Shown: positions 40,552 to 49,028 of the stretch, piece after piece
How positions within the stretch are numbered: position 1 is the first letter of the stretch
Layout of the letters: every line of letters starts with the position of its first letter
Source of the DNA: Streptomyces omiyaensis
GTDB lineage: Bacteria > Actinomycetota > Actinomycetes > Streptomycetales > Streptomycetaceae
Reading direction: 5' to 3'
Assembly (NCBI RefSeq): GCF_014650895.1
Contig: NZ_BMVV01000019.1
Coordinates: 62,001-126,000 of the forward strand
Length of the DNA: 64,000 nt
Notes under the pieces: generated by a model
The model's database searches: none
What the model was told of the DNA's origin: nothing
Seen by the model: only the letters and a program-made list of their open reading frames with translations
Position numbers and translations under genes: made by a program

Positions 40552-41331
40552 ATGAGCAGCCATGAGCCGGGGCAGGGCTGGACGCAGCAGCACGGACAGC
40601 CGCAGCAGGGGTATCCCCAGGGCGGCCCGGGATACGCGGCCTACGGCGCCCCGCCGCCGCCGAGCACCCCGCCCGGCCGGCAGCCGTCGCACCGGGGCGC
40701 CTGGATCGGCGCGGGGGCGACGCTGGTGGCGGCCGTCATCGGCGTGGTCGGCACGTATCTGGTGAACACGAGCGACAAGGAGCCCGAGGCCGCGCCCGCC
40801 CCGGCACCGACCTCGGCGACCCCGACGCCGGACGACGGGCAGGCCGCGGAGAACACCCCGGGCACGGACGGCACCTCCGGCACGGACGCGTCCGGCGGGG
40901 GCACGACGGCCCCGGCGGCGCAGGTGACCACCAGCGCCCCGCCCACCGCGCCCCCGGACACCGTCCACTGGCAGGGCACCCTGGTCATCGCGTACGCGGA
41001 CGACAAGGACCTCGACGCGGCGCCGCCCGTGGTGTCCGAGATCAACAGCGACAACGACTTCGCCGTCTACCCCTTCGGCGACCACATGCTGCGGCCCGAC
41101 AACGGCTCCAGGGCCCTCGTGTGGAAGGGCGCGGCCAAGGTGCCGGCGTACGGGGACTGCGCGGGCGTGGTCGACACCCAGGCCACCTCGAACGACATCG
41201 AGATGAAGACCGGTCTGACCGTCTGCGGCCGCACCGGCGAGGGACGGCTCCTCCGGATGACCGTCAAGGAGCTGTCCGGGCTGGCGAGCGACACGGCCGC
41301 CACCTTCGACGTCGTCGTCTGGGGCGGCTGA
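40552..41331 (+). CDS. Membrane-anchored protein with Pro/Gln-rich head and extracellular domain
   Basis: The N terminus (about 45 residues, QQHGQPQQGYPQGGPG-like) is a disordered cytoplasmic head, followed by one membrane helix (GAWIGAGATLVAAVIGVVGT), a Thr/Ala-rich stalk and a 130-residue extracellular domain with two cysteines (YGDCAGVVDTQATS, GLTVCGRTGEGRLLRM). The tail domain is conserved in Streptomyces but has no assigned function. ATG 40552 follows GGGGGAGC. It is alone between the MFS and GNAT genes. Confidence 0.78.
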   Translation: MSSHEPGQGWTQQHGQPQQGYPQGGPGYAAYGAPPPPSTPPGRQPSHRGAWIGAGATLVAAVIGVVGTYLVNTSDKEPEAAPAPAPTSATPTPDDGQAAENTPGTDGTSGTDASGGGTTAPAAQVTTSAPPTAPPDTVHWQGTLVIAYADDKDLDAAPPVVSEINSDNDFAVYPFGDHMLRPDNGSRALVWKGAAKVPAYGDCAGVVDTQATSNDIEMKTGLTVCGRTGEGRLLRMTVKELSGLASDTAATFDVVVWGG

Positions 41332-41373
41332 ACCGCCCGGGGCGGCCGGTCCTTCCGGGACGGGGGAGAGGGG

Positions 41374-41859
41374 TCAGAGCTCCTTGCCGTACCAGATCTC
41401 CATGTACGGCCCCGAGCAGTACGCGGGGATCTCGCCGTAGCCGTGCCGCACGTACAGCGCCCGCGCCTCGACCAGGTCGAGGCGGGTGTTGAGGACGGTC
41501 CGGCGGGCGCCGAGCGCGCGGGCGGCCCGCTCCAGACCCTCCATCAGGAGGTCGGCGCCGCCCTTGCCGCGGTACGCGGGGCGGAGGTACACCCGGGTCA
41601 GCTCGGCCCGTCCGCCGTCCAGGAGGACGATGCCGCCGCAGGCGGCGGGCCGCCCCTCGTACCGCCCGACCAGGAACTCCCCGGCGGGCGGCGCGAGCCG
41701 CTCCAGCCCCTCGTCGATCATGTCCTCGTCGTACTCGTCCTCGGACAGCACGCGGCCGAAGTAGCGGCCGGCGACGTCGCCGAAGTAGTCGCGGCGCAGG
41801 GCGGTGGCGTCCGGGGTGCCGACGCGCTCGGGGGTGAAGCTCCAGGTCATGCGGGCCAT
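41374..41859 (-). CDS. GNAT family N-acetyltransferase
   Basis: The 161-residue protein has the GNAT acetyl-CoA pyrophosphate loop in RAELTRVYLRPAYRGKGGAD and the later LNTRLDLVEARALYVRHGYG, the usual fourth motif. No N-terminal extension is present. ATG 41859 or 41850 could be the start; neither has a good site, partly because a repeat array lies upstream. The acetyl acceptor is unknown. It is transcribed toward the previous gene, and its promoter would fall within the repeat array at 41895-42036. Confidence 0.88.
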   Translation of the reverse strand: MARMTWSFTPERVGTPDATALRRDYFGDVAGRYFGRVLSEDEYDEDMIDEGLERLAPPAGEFLVGRYEGRPAACGGIVLLDGGRAELTRVYLRPAYRGKGGADLLMEGLERAARALGARRTVLNTRLDLVEARALYVRHGYGEIPAYCSGPYMEIWYGKEL

Positions 41860-41894
41860 TCTGCGGCCCGCACTCCCTCGCCCGCCTCCGGATT

Positions 41895-42036
41895 GTTCCG
41901 GGGATCTCCTCCGGGGCCTCCCCCGGAACCTCCTCTGGAGACCTCCTTCGGGGTCTCCCCCGGAACCTCCTCCGGGACCTCCTTCGGGGATCTCCTCCGG
42001 GAGTCTCCTCCGGGACCTCCTTCGGGGACCTACTTC
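41895..42036. repeat. Tandem 12-14-bp repeat, CTCCTCCGGGGACCTCCTTCGGGG type
   Basis: About eleven units derived from ACCTCCTTCGGGG, TCTCCTCCGGG and CCTCCCCCGGA lie head to tail between the GNAT start and the ABM gene stop. On the minus strand each unit contains GGAGG, a ribosome-binding-site-like word, and small self-complementary stems are possible. Confidence 0.85.
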
Positions 42037-42359
42037 GGCGACGCCTGCTGCACGACCTCGAAGGACCACAGGGTGGAACCGGACGCGGCGGGCTTCGGAC
42101 GCTCGCCGCCCTCGCCGCCCGAGGTGCCCTGGTGGGCGGCCTTCATGGAACCCTCCATCCAGTTCCGGAAGTCCTCCTCGCTGCGCCAGCGGGTGTACAC
42201 CAGGTACTGGTCGGTGCCCTCCAGCGGGCGCAGCAGCTCGAACCACTCGAAGCCGTCGGAGCCCTCCACGGCACCGGCGCGCGAGGCGAACCGCTGCTCC
42301 AGGACCTCGCGCTGCTCGGCCGGCACGGTCAGGACGTTGATCTTTACCACACTAGGCAC
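42030..42359 (-). CDS. Antibiotic biosynthesis monooxygenase (ABM) family protein, 5' end remodelled by insertion
   Basis: The 109-residue protein has the ABM ferredoxin-like barrel pattern: VVKINVLTVPAEQREVLEQR, FEWFELLRPLEGTDQYLVYT, and RWRSEEDFRNWMEGSMKAAH. Family members oxidise or sense small aromatic or heme substrates. The predicted GTG start (42359) lies inside sequence donated by the inserted element, with GAGAGGTG upstream; the gene's original 5' end, with an AAGGG site, is now at 44430-44463. Whether the new leader still allows expression is unknown. Confidence 0.75.
   Translation of the reverse strand: MPSVVKINVLTVPAEQREVLEQRFASRAGAVEGSDGFEWFELLRPLEGTDQYLVYTRWRSEEDFRNWMEGSMKAAHQGTSGGEGGERPKPAASGSTLWSFEVVQQASPK
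42335..42344 (+). other. Left attachment-site core (attL), CGTTGATCTT
   Basis: It lies within codons for KIN of the ABM gene (read on the minus strand as AAGATCAACG). To its right begins the element. Confidence 0.65.
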
Positions 42360-44100
42360 ATGACACCTCTCAGGAAGCACAGGCCGGGCGCTGCGCCGAG
42401 CCTTGATCACGTACGTGCAGTCTCGTACATCCGGCAGTCAAAGCGGCGTGAGGACGACTCCCGGGCGTCGCCCGTGGCGCAGCGCGAACGGTGCGCCTCG
42501 CTGATCGCGTCGAAGGGGTGGAGCGACGCGGGCCACTTCGAGGACGTCGGCAAGTCGGGGTGGGACCCGAGCATCCACCGCCCGGGGTTCGAGGAGATGA
42601 TGGCGGCCGTGCGCGGCGGGCACGCGGACGCCGTGGTGGTCTTCTCGCTGTGCCGACTCACTCGCCGTGGCGCGCTGGAAGCCACGCGGATCATCGAGGA
42701 GCTGGAGGCGCACGGCGTCCGGCTGGTGAGCGTCGAGGAGCCGTACCTCGACACGTCCACCTCGGTCGGTGTCGGCATCCTCGCCATCATCGCGGGACTG
42801 GCGCAGCAGGAGTCCGACATGAAGTCGGCCTACGTCTCCGCCACCAAGGACACGCTCCGACGGGCTGGTAGCCATGTCTCCGGCGTGGCCCCGTACGGCT
42901 TCACGGCCGAGAGGGCGACCAGCGGCGAGCTGTCCGTCGTCCGACTCGTCCCGGACCCGGCGGAAGCCCCGCACGTCCGTGACATGGCCGAGTGGGCGGC
43001 GGAGGGCGTGTCCGCCTCGCAGATCGCCAAGCGGCTCAATGAGCGGGGCGTGCCCACGAAGGCGGAGTCCCTGGGGGAGTCGGGGGCCAAGCGCCTCGCC
43101 TCGCGCCGTGCGCGGAGTCTCGGAAGCAGTGGAGCGCCCCGCGTGGGTGTCGTCCACCGTCCTGCGCATCCTGCGGGACCCGCGCCTTGCGGGGTACGCG
43201 ATCGAGTGGCAGGGACGGGTACGGGCGACCAAGGACGCCGACGGCAACCCCGTCCCCGGCAAGGCGGGGAAGCGCGTCGTCCTGCGTGACGACGAAGGTC
43301 AGCCCGTCCAGTCGCACGAAGCGCTGATCCCCACCGAGGAGTGGTGGAAGCTCCAGGACGTGCTGGACGGCCGGACGCAGGTGGTCGTACGAGCGGCCCG
43401 CCGCGTCCCTGCTCTGCTGGCCGGGCACGGACTGCTGTTCTGCGGCGTCTGCGGATCGGTGATGGCGACCGACCGGCGGGCCGGGAAGCTCTACTACAAG
43501 TGCAACCGGGCCGGGGGAGTGGTCCCGGGCCACGGCGGTCTCGTCATCGGGCAGGACGCGGCGGACAGCGAGACGGCGGGGCGGGTGTGGGCCCGTCTCA
43601 TGGCCGTGGACCCCGACGACCCGGAAGACCTCGCATGGCTGGCCGAGGCGTCACGGCGCTTCGCCCGCCAACAGGACACGTCCCAGCGAGACGCGGAACG
43701 CGCGGCGGCGCGAGCCGAGCCGGAGCACGTACGGGAGTCCCGCCGCATCCTCCACGTGGACCGGCTGGCCGGCGTCTACGCCGACGAGACCGGTGCGCGG
43801 ATGTTCAGGGAGTCCATGGCGCGGTTGGCAGCTCATGAGGAGCGGACGGGCGAACGGTTGGCGGAACTGGAGGCGACCGGCAACCGAGGCATCCAGATTC
43901 CCGACGCGTGGACGAGCGTGGACGGGGATCCCATCGGGGAGGGTTCGACATGGGCGGCGTGGGACCTGGAGAAGAAGCGGGAGTTCCTGGCGCTCTTCAT
44001 CGACTCCGTGAGGATCGCCAAGTCCGTCGGCAGGGGTCGGAACGCGAACACGAGGGACCGGGTGATCGTGCGATGGGCTGAGGCGCCTGATCCTGCGTGA
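42360..44100 (+). pseudogene. Frameshifted large serine integrase (phiC31-type)
   Basis: The first frame (42360 to about 43105) encodes the catalytic domain with the nucleophile in SYIRQSKRR, and HFEDVGKSGWDPSIHRPGF; the second (about 43110-44100) encodes the rest: STVLRILRDPRLAGYAIEW, a zinc ribbon with FCGVCGSVMATDRR and YKCNRAGG, a coiled coil, and a C-terminal WAAWDLEKKREFLALFIDSV block. The frames differ by one base and the break is between 43080 and 43110. A real shift makes the recombinase inactive; a sequencing error is the alternative. The ATG directly abuts the ABM start codon on the other strand. Confidence 0.85.
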
Positions 44101-44429
44101 TCCTCAGCCGCCCGAGAGCCGCTGTACGGGTCCGCCGCTAAGAATCCGGCGGCGGGGCGCGTGGCGTTCCTGAGCCTCGCCGGTTTACGGGACGGTCCTT
44201 GGCGTCCTCGGCAAGGAATGCAGACGGACGGACCGAGGGGACGACGGCATGCCCGGCAAGGCTCGGGAGCGTGAAGCGGACGCACGGCAGGGGGAGTGGC
44301 TGGTCCCGCCCGACCATGTGCGTCGAGCGTGAGGGGGCAGGGGCCGACAGCGGGGGCCGACGGCTTCTAGGCTGGCCGACCATGGCGGCACCCACGGTGT
44401 GAAGTTCTCCGTGGGCGGCCTGCCCCGTT

Positions 44430-44439
44430 CGTTGATCTT
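44430..44439 (+). other. Right attachment-site core (attR), CGTTGATCTT
   Basis: This copy is followed by CACGATGCCCTTGAGAGG, which continues the original ABM gene 5' region. Confidence 0.65.
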
Positions 44440-44463
44440 CACGATGCCCTTGAGAGGCAGGAT

Positions 44464-45552
44464 ATGACCGACACTCCCACCGCCCTTCGCGCGGGCGAGC
44501 TCAGGGCGTTCGCGGAGCGGTGCCTGCCCCGGTCCGGGGACGCGGACTTCGTGTGGTCGCCCGCGGGGGCGTGGCTGGCGCTGGGGGCGGTGGCCTCGGG
44601 GGCCCGGGGCCGGACCGCGGAAGGACTGCGCGGTCTGCTCGGGGTCGCGGGGGAGGAGGCCGCGGCGGCGGTGACCGGCGTCGGGCGGGCGGTCGCGGGG
44701 GCCTCCGGGGTGGCCGGGGCCGTCGGGGTGTGGAGCCGGGTGCCGGTCCGCGAGGGGTTCCGGGCCGGGCTGCCGGGCGTCGGGTTCGGCGTGCTGGGCG
44801 CGGACGCGGCGGCGGAGCTCGACGCGTGGGCGCGGGAGGCGAGCGGGGGGCGCGTGCCGGGGCTTCCGCTGCCGCTGGACGGCTCCGAGGACCTGGTGCT
44901 GCTCGGGGCGCTCGCCCTGAAGGCGGCCTGGCGGAAGGCGTTCCCGGTCGGGGCGACGCGGCCCGAGCCGTTCACGGACGCGTCCGGCGCGGTCCGCCCC
45001 GTCCCCACCATGCACCGGCGGGTCCCGGCCGAGTGGGCCTGGCGGGTGCGGCGGGGATGGCGGGGGAGCCGGGGCGTCGTGGTGGAGCTGCCCGGCGCGG
45101 GGGAGCGGGCGGTCCGGGTGCGCTTCGTGCTCGGGGAGCCGGGCGACGGGCCCGCGGACGTCCTGCCCCTGGCGTGGGCGGCGCGGCGCGAGCCGGTGCG
45201 GGCCGGCGGCGTGGAGCTGGCCCTGCCCCGCTTCTCGCTGCGGACCCGCACCGATCTCCTGCCCTGGCTGGAGGCGGCGGGGGCGGGCGCGGCCCTGCGG
45301 CCCGGCGCCGACTTCTCGGCCCTCTCGCCGGTGCCGCTCTTCGTGGCCCGGGCGGTGCAGGAGGCGGTCGTCGAGGTCGCCGAGGAGGGGGTGGAGGCGG
45401 CGGCGGTCACCCAGATCGCGATGACGAGGAGCGCGGCCCGGCCGCTCCCCGCCGAGCGGATCGCCTTCGACAGGCCCTTCGGGGTGGTCGTCATGGACGC
45501 CGACGGGGAGCTGCCGCTGTTCGCGGGGTGGCGGGCCGGCCTGGAGCCCTGA
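44464..45552 (+). CDS. Serpin family protein, cytoplasmic
   Basis: The 362-residue protein has a serpin layout: FVWSPAGAWLALGAVASGAR near the N terminus (matching the first helix and sheet strand), a central LVLLGALALKAAWRKAFPV, and a C-terminal VARAVQEAVVEVAEEGVEAA that is the serpin hinge, followed by a short reactive loop and AFDRPFGVVVMDADGELPLF. No signal peptide is present, so it would act inside the cell or be released on lysis. Bacterial serpins inhibit serine proteases; the loop sequence (AAVTQIAMTRSAARP) could be cleaved after Met or Arg. Start ATG 44464 has AGGCAGG upstream. Confidence 0.88.
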   Translation: MTDTPTALRAGELRAFAERCLPRSGDADFVWSPAGAWLALGAVASGARGRTAEGLRGLLGVAGEEAAAAVTGVGRAVAGASGVAGAVGVWSRVPVREGFRAGLPGVGFGVLGADAAAELDAWAREASGGRVPGLPLPLDGSEDLVLLGALALKAAWRKAFPVGATRPEPFTDASGAVRPVPTMHRRVPAEWAWRVRRGWRGSRGVVVELPGAGERAVRVRFVLGEPGDGPADVLPLAWAARREPVRAGGVELALPRFSLRTRTDLLPWLEAAGAGAALRPGADFSALSPVPLFVARAVQEAVVEVAEEGVEAAAVTQIAMTRSAARPLPAERIAFDRPFGVVVMDADGELPLFAGWRAGLEP

Positions 45553-45664
45553 CCCGCACCCCTGGCCCGCACCCCTGGCCTGAGCCTCGGGTCCGTGCCC
45601 CCGGCCCGCGTCCCCGACCCGCGTCCCGGGGCCGTGGGGCCGGGGCGCGGGGCGGGTGCGCGTC

Positions 45665-46333
45665 CTAGCCGGTCACCCGGGCGATGAGGAGGCCGTCGTG
45701 GCCCTTGGTGCCGACCGTCTGGACGGCGGTGGCGTCGAGGCGGGGTTCGCCCGCGACGAGTTCGAACATCGCGCGGGTGCCGGTGACGGCCGGGTCCGAC
45801 GGGTCCTCGGCGGCGACGCGGCCGCCCCGGATCACGTTGTCGACGACGATCAGGGTGCCGGGGCGGGAGAGCTCCAGGGCCCAGGTCACGTAGTGCGGGT
45901 TGTTGACCTTGTCGGCGTCGACGAAGACCAGGTCGAAGGGGCCCGCGCCCTCCTTCGCCAGCAGGGGGAGGGTGTCGAGGGCCGGGCCGGTGCGGACCTC
46001 GACCCGGTCGGCGAGCCCGGCCCGCGCGAGGTTGGCGCGGGCCACCTCGGCGTGCCGGGGGTCGTACTCCAGGGTGATCAGGCGTCCGTCGGCGGGCAGG
46101 GCGCGGCCCAGCCAGATGGTGCTGTAGCCGCCGAGGGTGCCGATCTCCAGGATGCGCCGGGCGCCCTGGGTCCGGGCGAGGAGGTTCAGGAGCTTGCCCT
46201 GGTTGGGGGCGACGGCGATCTCGGGGAGTCCGGCGGCCGCGGAGTCGGCGAGGGCGGCGGTGAGCGCCTCGTCGTCGGGGACCAGCAGGCCGGTGACGTA
46301 CGCGTCGATGTCGTTCCACTGAGGGTTCGTCAT
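45665..46333 (-). CDS. Class I SAM-dependent O-methyltransferase (family 3)
   Basis: The 222-residue protein has SAM-binding motif I in RRILEIGTLGGYSTIWLGRA, the acidic ITLEYDPRHAEVARANL, and FDLVFVDADKVNNPHYVTWA, the metal-binding DADK of catechol-type O-methyltransferases. Substrates are usually catechols or hydroxylated aromatic acids. Its ATG (46333) overlaps the stop of the DUF2330 gene by 4 bases, so the genes are probably translated together. The actual substrate is unknown. Confidence 0.93.
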   Translation of the reverse strand: MTNPQWNDIDAYVTGLLVPDDEALTAALADSAAAGLPEIAVAPNQGKLLNLLARTQGARRILEIGTLGGYSTIWLGRALPADGRLITLEYDPRHAEVARANLARAGLADRVEVRTGPALDTLPLLAKEGAGPFDLVFVDADKVNNPHYVTWALELSRPGTLIVVDNVIRGGRVAAEDPSDPAVTGTRAMFELVAGEPRLDATAVQTVGTKGHDGLLIARVTG

Positions 46334-47412
46334 ACCGGTGACGGTACCCGGCGGCGGTTCGCCCGCATGGTCAGCACCACGGTCGTCACGGCGATCGCCG
46401 CCGCGCCCAGGAGCACGGTCAGCAGCCAGACCGGGACGCCGGCGAGGGTCAGCAGGCGGTCGTGGTGGACGACCCGGCGGTACGGGGTGTCGGCGACCGC
46501 GCGCAGGACGTGGTCGTCGTCGATGCGGGACGGTACGGGGAAGCGCTGTTCCAGGACGGTCAGGTGGGCGGGGGCGCCGCCGGTGAGCGCGGCGACGGGG
46601 CCGTCGGGGCGGTCGATCCGGCCGGCGAAGGTGACTTCGGGGCGTTCGCCGCCGATCGCCGAGCGGGGCTCCATGCGGTGGTCGGCGAGGATCGACAGGC
46701 CGAGGGTCTGCGGGGTGGCGGCGAGCCGGGAGAGCCGCATGGGGTAGACGAGTTCGGTGGAGGCGAAGGTGATGCGGAGCGGGGTGAGTTCGCCGTGGAG
46801 GCGTTCGCCGCTCTTCTCCGGCGCGAGGCGCACGGCGACGTACTCCCACTTCCGCTCGACGTACGGCCGGAGTTCGGGGGTGAGCCGGTCGGGGAGCTCG
46901 AAGCCGTTGGCGCGCAGCCAGGTGCCGAGGGCCCCGGGGTCGGTGGCGGTCAGCCGGGCGACGTCGAAGGGGCCGAGCCGCTCGCGGCCGACGACGCCGA
47001 CGGTGCCGCCGGGGGCCGCGCCGGCCGCCGCCCCGTCGCCGCGGCCGGCGTCGAAGGGCCAGTCGTCCTCGCGGGGCCAGAAGTAGGGGCGTTCGCGCTC
47101 CTCGGGGGCGGCGAGCTCCTCCAGCCGGTCGAAGAGCTCCGGGTCGCCGAGGGTGACGTCGGCCCGGTTCGGCACCGGCATGACCCAGGCGGCCCGGCGG
47201 GCGTCGCCGTGGACGCGGAAGCGCATGACCACGGTCTCGGTCCGGCCGTCCCAGCGGACGGCGGACTCCTCGCGGTCGACGCCGATCCGCTCCGACCTGT
47301 GCGTGATCATGGCGCCGCAGCCGCAGGCCCAGGCGGGCGCGACGAGCGAGCCGAGCTGGAGCGCGAGCAGCGCGACGAGTGTGGTCAGGATCCTGTGTGT
47401 TGTCCCCCGCAT
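46330..47412 (-). CDS. DUF2330 family membrane-anchored secreted protein
   Basis: The 360-residue protein has a signal peptide followed by WACGCGAMITHRSERIGVDR, the highly conserved double-Cys beginning of DUF2330, and later RFRVHGDARRAAWVMPVPNR. A C-terminal membrane helix (PVWLLTVLLGAAAIAVTTVV) and a basic tail anchor it outside the cell. The DUF2330 function is unknown. It lies between the P450 gene upstream and the O-methyltransferase with which it overlaps. Confidence 0.9.
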   Translation of the reverse strand: MRGTTHRILTTLVALLALQLGSLVAPAWACGCGAMITHRSERIGVDREESAVRWDGRTETVVMRFRVHGDARRAAWVMPVPNRADVTLGDPELFDRLEELAAPEERERPYFWPREDDWPFDAGRGDGAAAGAAPGGTVGVVGRERLGPFDVARLTATDPGALGTWLRANGFELPDRLTPELRPYVERKWEYVAVRLAPEKSGERLHGELTPLRITFASTELVYPMRLSRLAATPQTLGLSILADHRMEPRSAIGGERPEVTFAGRIDRPDGPVAALTGGAPAHLTVLEQRFPVPSRIDDDHVLRAVADTPYRRVVHHDRLLTLAGVPVWLLTVLLGAAAIAVTTVVLTMRANRRRVPSPV

Positions 47413-47457
47413 GCCCGATCGGACGTGCGGGGGCGGTCCGCGGTTCCTGCGGGGCGG

Positions 47458-48717
47458 TCAGGCGGGGGTCGTCGAGCGGACCCGGAGTTCCTTGACGCCG
47501 TTGAGCCAGGCGGCCCGCAGCCGGCGGGGTTCGCCGACGAGGGTGAGGTCGGGCAGGACGTCGGCGACGGCGTCGAAGATCAGCTCGATCTCCTTCACGG
47601 CGAGGGACTTGCCGAGGCAGAAGTGGGGCCCGCCGCCGCCGAAGCCGAGGTGCGGGTTGGGGTCGCGGGTGATGTCGAAGGTCCCCGGGTCCTCGAAGAC
47701 CTCGGGGTCGTGGTTGGCGGAGGAGTAGAAGAGGCCGACCCGGTCGCCCCGCTTGATCTTCTGGCCGCCGATCTCGGTGTCCTGGGTGGCGGTGCGCTGG
47801 AAGGAGACGACGGGGGTGGCCCAGCGGACGATCTCCTCGGCGGTGGTCGCGGGGCGCTCCCGCTTGTAGAGCTCCCACTGGTCGGGGTGGGTGAGGAAGG
47901 CGTGCATGCCGTGGCTGATCGCGTTGCGGGTGGTTTCGTTGCCGGCGACGGCGAGCAGGAGGACGAAGAAGCCGAACTCGTCGGAGGAGAGGTTTCCTTG
48001 GCCCTCTGCGGCGACGAGCTGCGACACGATGTCCTGGGCGGGGCACTCCTTGCGCGCGGCGGCCATGTTCATCGCGTAGCCGATGAGTTCCATGGCGGCC
48101 TCGACGCCGACCTCCTCGGTGATGGCGTACTCGGGATCGTCGTACGCCACCATCTTGTTGGACCAGTCGAAGATCCGGGAGCGGTCCTCCTGGGGCACGC
48201 CGATGAGTTCGGCGATGGCCTGGAGGGGCAGTTCGACGGCGACCCGGGTGACGAAGTCGAAGGATCCGTCGGGGTCCGCGGCCGCCGCGGCGCGTGCCTC
48301 CTCGGCGATCGCGCGGGCCCGGTCGCGCAGCGCGGTCTCCAGGCTGCGGATGGCGCGCGGGGTGAAGCCGCGCTGGACGATCTGGCGGACCCGGGTGTGC
48401 TCCGGCGGGTCCATGTTGAGCATGATCAGCTTCTGGACCTCGATCTGCTCGCGTCCGATGTGCTCGTTGAAGCGGATCACGGCGGTGTTCTCGTTCGAGG
48501 AGAACAGCTCGGGGTGGGTGGAGACGTACTTGACGTCCGCGTGGCGGGTGACGGCCCAGTACCCCTCGTCGTCGAAGCCGGTGACGCCGCGCGGCTGGGG
48601 GCACCACCAGACCGGCGCGGTCTGCCGCAGCTCCGCGAACTCGGGGAGCGGGACGCGGCTGCGCAGCAGATCGGGGTCGGTGGCGTCGAATCCTTCGGGG
48701 AGGTGGGGGCAGGTCAT
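47458..48717 (-). CDS. Cytochrome P450, CYP125-like (steroid side chain)
   Basis: The 419-residue P450 opens MTCPHLPEGFDATDPDLL, a start typical of CYP125 proteins, and has the I-helix LLLAVAGNETTRNAISHGMH, the ExxR block, and heme ligand region LGFGGGGPHFCLGKSLA with the cysteine. CYP125 enzymes oxidise the C26 methyl of cholesterol-type side chains. ATG 48717 is used; GTG 48726 is too near the ribosome site. Divergent from a steroid-type thiolase and with KstR-like boxes between, it fits a steroid catabolic set. The electron donor may be the ferredoxin at 61556; this is inferred. Confidence 0.9.
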   Translation of the reverse strand: MTCPHLPEGFDATDPDLLRSRVPLPEFAELRQTAPVWWCPQPRGVTGFDDEGYWAVTRHADVKYVSTHPELFSSNENTAVIRFNEHIGREQIEVQKLIMLNMDPPEHTRVRQIVQRGFTPRAIRSLETALRDRARAIAEEARAAAAADPDGSFDFVTRVAVELPLQAIAELIGVPQEDRSRIFDWSNKMVAYDDPEYAITEEVGVEAAMELIGYAMNMAAARKECPAQDIVSQLVAAEGQGNLSSDEFGFFVLLLAVAGNETTRNAISHGMHAFLTHPDQWELYKRERPATTAEEIVRWATPVVSFQRTATQDTEIGGQKIKRGDRVGLFYSSANHDPEVFEDPGTFDITRDPNPHLGFGGGGPHFCLGKSLAVKEIELIFDAVADVLPDLTLVGEPRRLRAAWLNGVKELRVRSTTPA

Positions 48718-48735
48718 CGGCAACACGCTCCAATA

Positions 48736-48752
48736 TCTGATGGACCATCAGA
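48736..48752. promoter_or_regulatory. Palindrome TCTGATGGACCATCAGA upstream of P450
   Basis: A perfect inverted repeat with one central base, 19-35 bases before the P450 start codon. Related TCTGA-N7-TCAGA sites occur upstream of the MBL hydrolase (58500-58516) and aldehyde dehydrogenase (60058-60074). Confidence 0.75.
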
Positions 48753-48768
48753 AGTTGCCGGGAAAGTT

Positions 48769-48782
48769 AGTAACGAGTTCTA
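48769..48782. promoter_or_regulatory. KstR-like box AGTAACGAGTTCTA
   Basis: It matches seven of the eight fixed positions of the KstR motif TnnAACnnGTTnnA and shares GTAACnnGTTCTACA with the box upstream of the kstR-like gene (63295-63308). Confidence 0.6.
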
Positions 48783-48944
48783 CAAGTGGCAAGAGGCGCG
48801 ACCCGAATACGCCCCCGGTGCGCCCGGGGGAGCCTCCGGAGCCCCTTCCGGTCGGCCCCGTACGCCCCCGCGGCCCGGCGTGCGGCGCAACTGCTGCCTC
48901 CCGGACCCTTGCGTACCGGCGGTAGCAGTCATAAGACTTCAGTC

Positions 48945-48968
48945 AGAACTAGAACGCGTACTAGTTCT
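48945..48968. promoter_or_regulatory. Inverted repeat AGAACTAG-N8-CTAGTTCT upstream of thiolase
   Basis: The arms are perfect; the centre TAGAACGCGTACTA (48950-48963) matches seven of eight fixed KstR positions. It lies about 60 bases upstream of the thiolase ATG. Confidence 0.6.
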
Positions 48969-49028
48969 CCCGTGACGCCGACCGGCGGGTGCCGGGACAC
49001 CCCGTCCGGTCGAGGAGAGGACGAGCTC

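Larger units (their letters stand above)
42335..44439. mobile_element. Integrated mini-element with defective serine integrase
   Basis: The 10-bp direct repeats CGTTGATCTT at 42335-42344 and 44430-44439 bound about 2.1 kb whose only sizeable gene is a frameshifted large serine integrase. The right end still carries the original 5' leader of the ABM gene (reading AAGGGCATCGTGAAGATCAACG on the minus strand), showing that the ABM gene start was split on integration. The stretch 44101-44430 has no clear gene; an ORF of 27 codons at 44249-44332 (MPGKAREREADARQGEWLV) is possible. GC is slightly lower than in flanking DNA. Confidence 0.75.

Noticed and set aside
41895..42036. CRISPR array
   Set aside because: Units are contiguous 12-14-bp repeats without spacers and no cas genes are present.
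44249..44332. A 27-codon ORF in the element
   Set aside because: Too short and with no homologous pattern to call a gene; mentioned only within the element entry.
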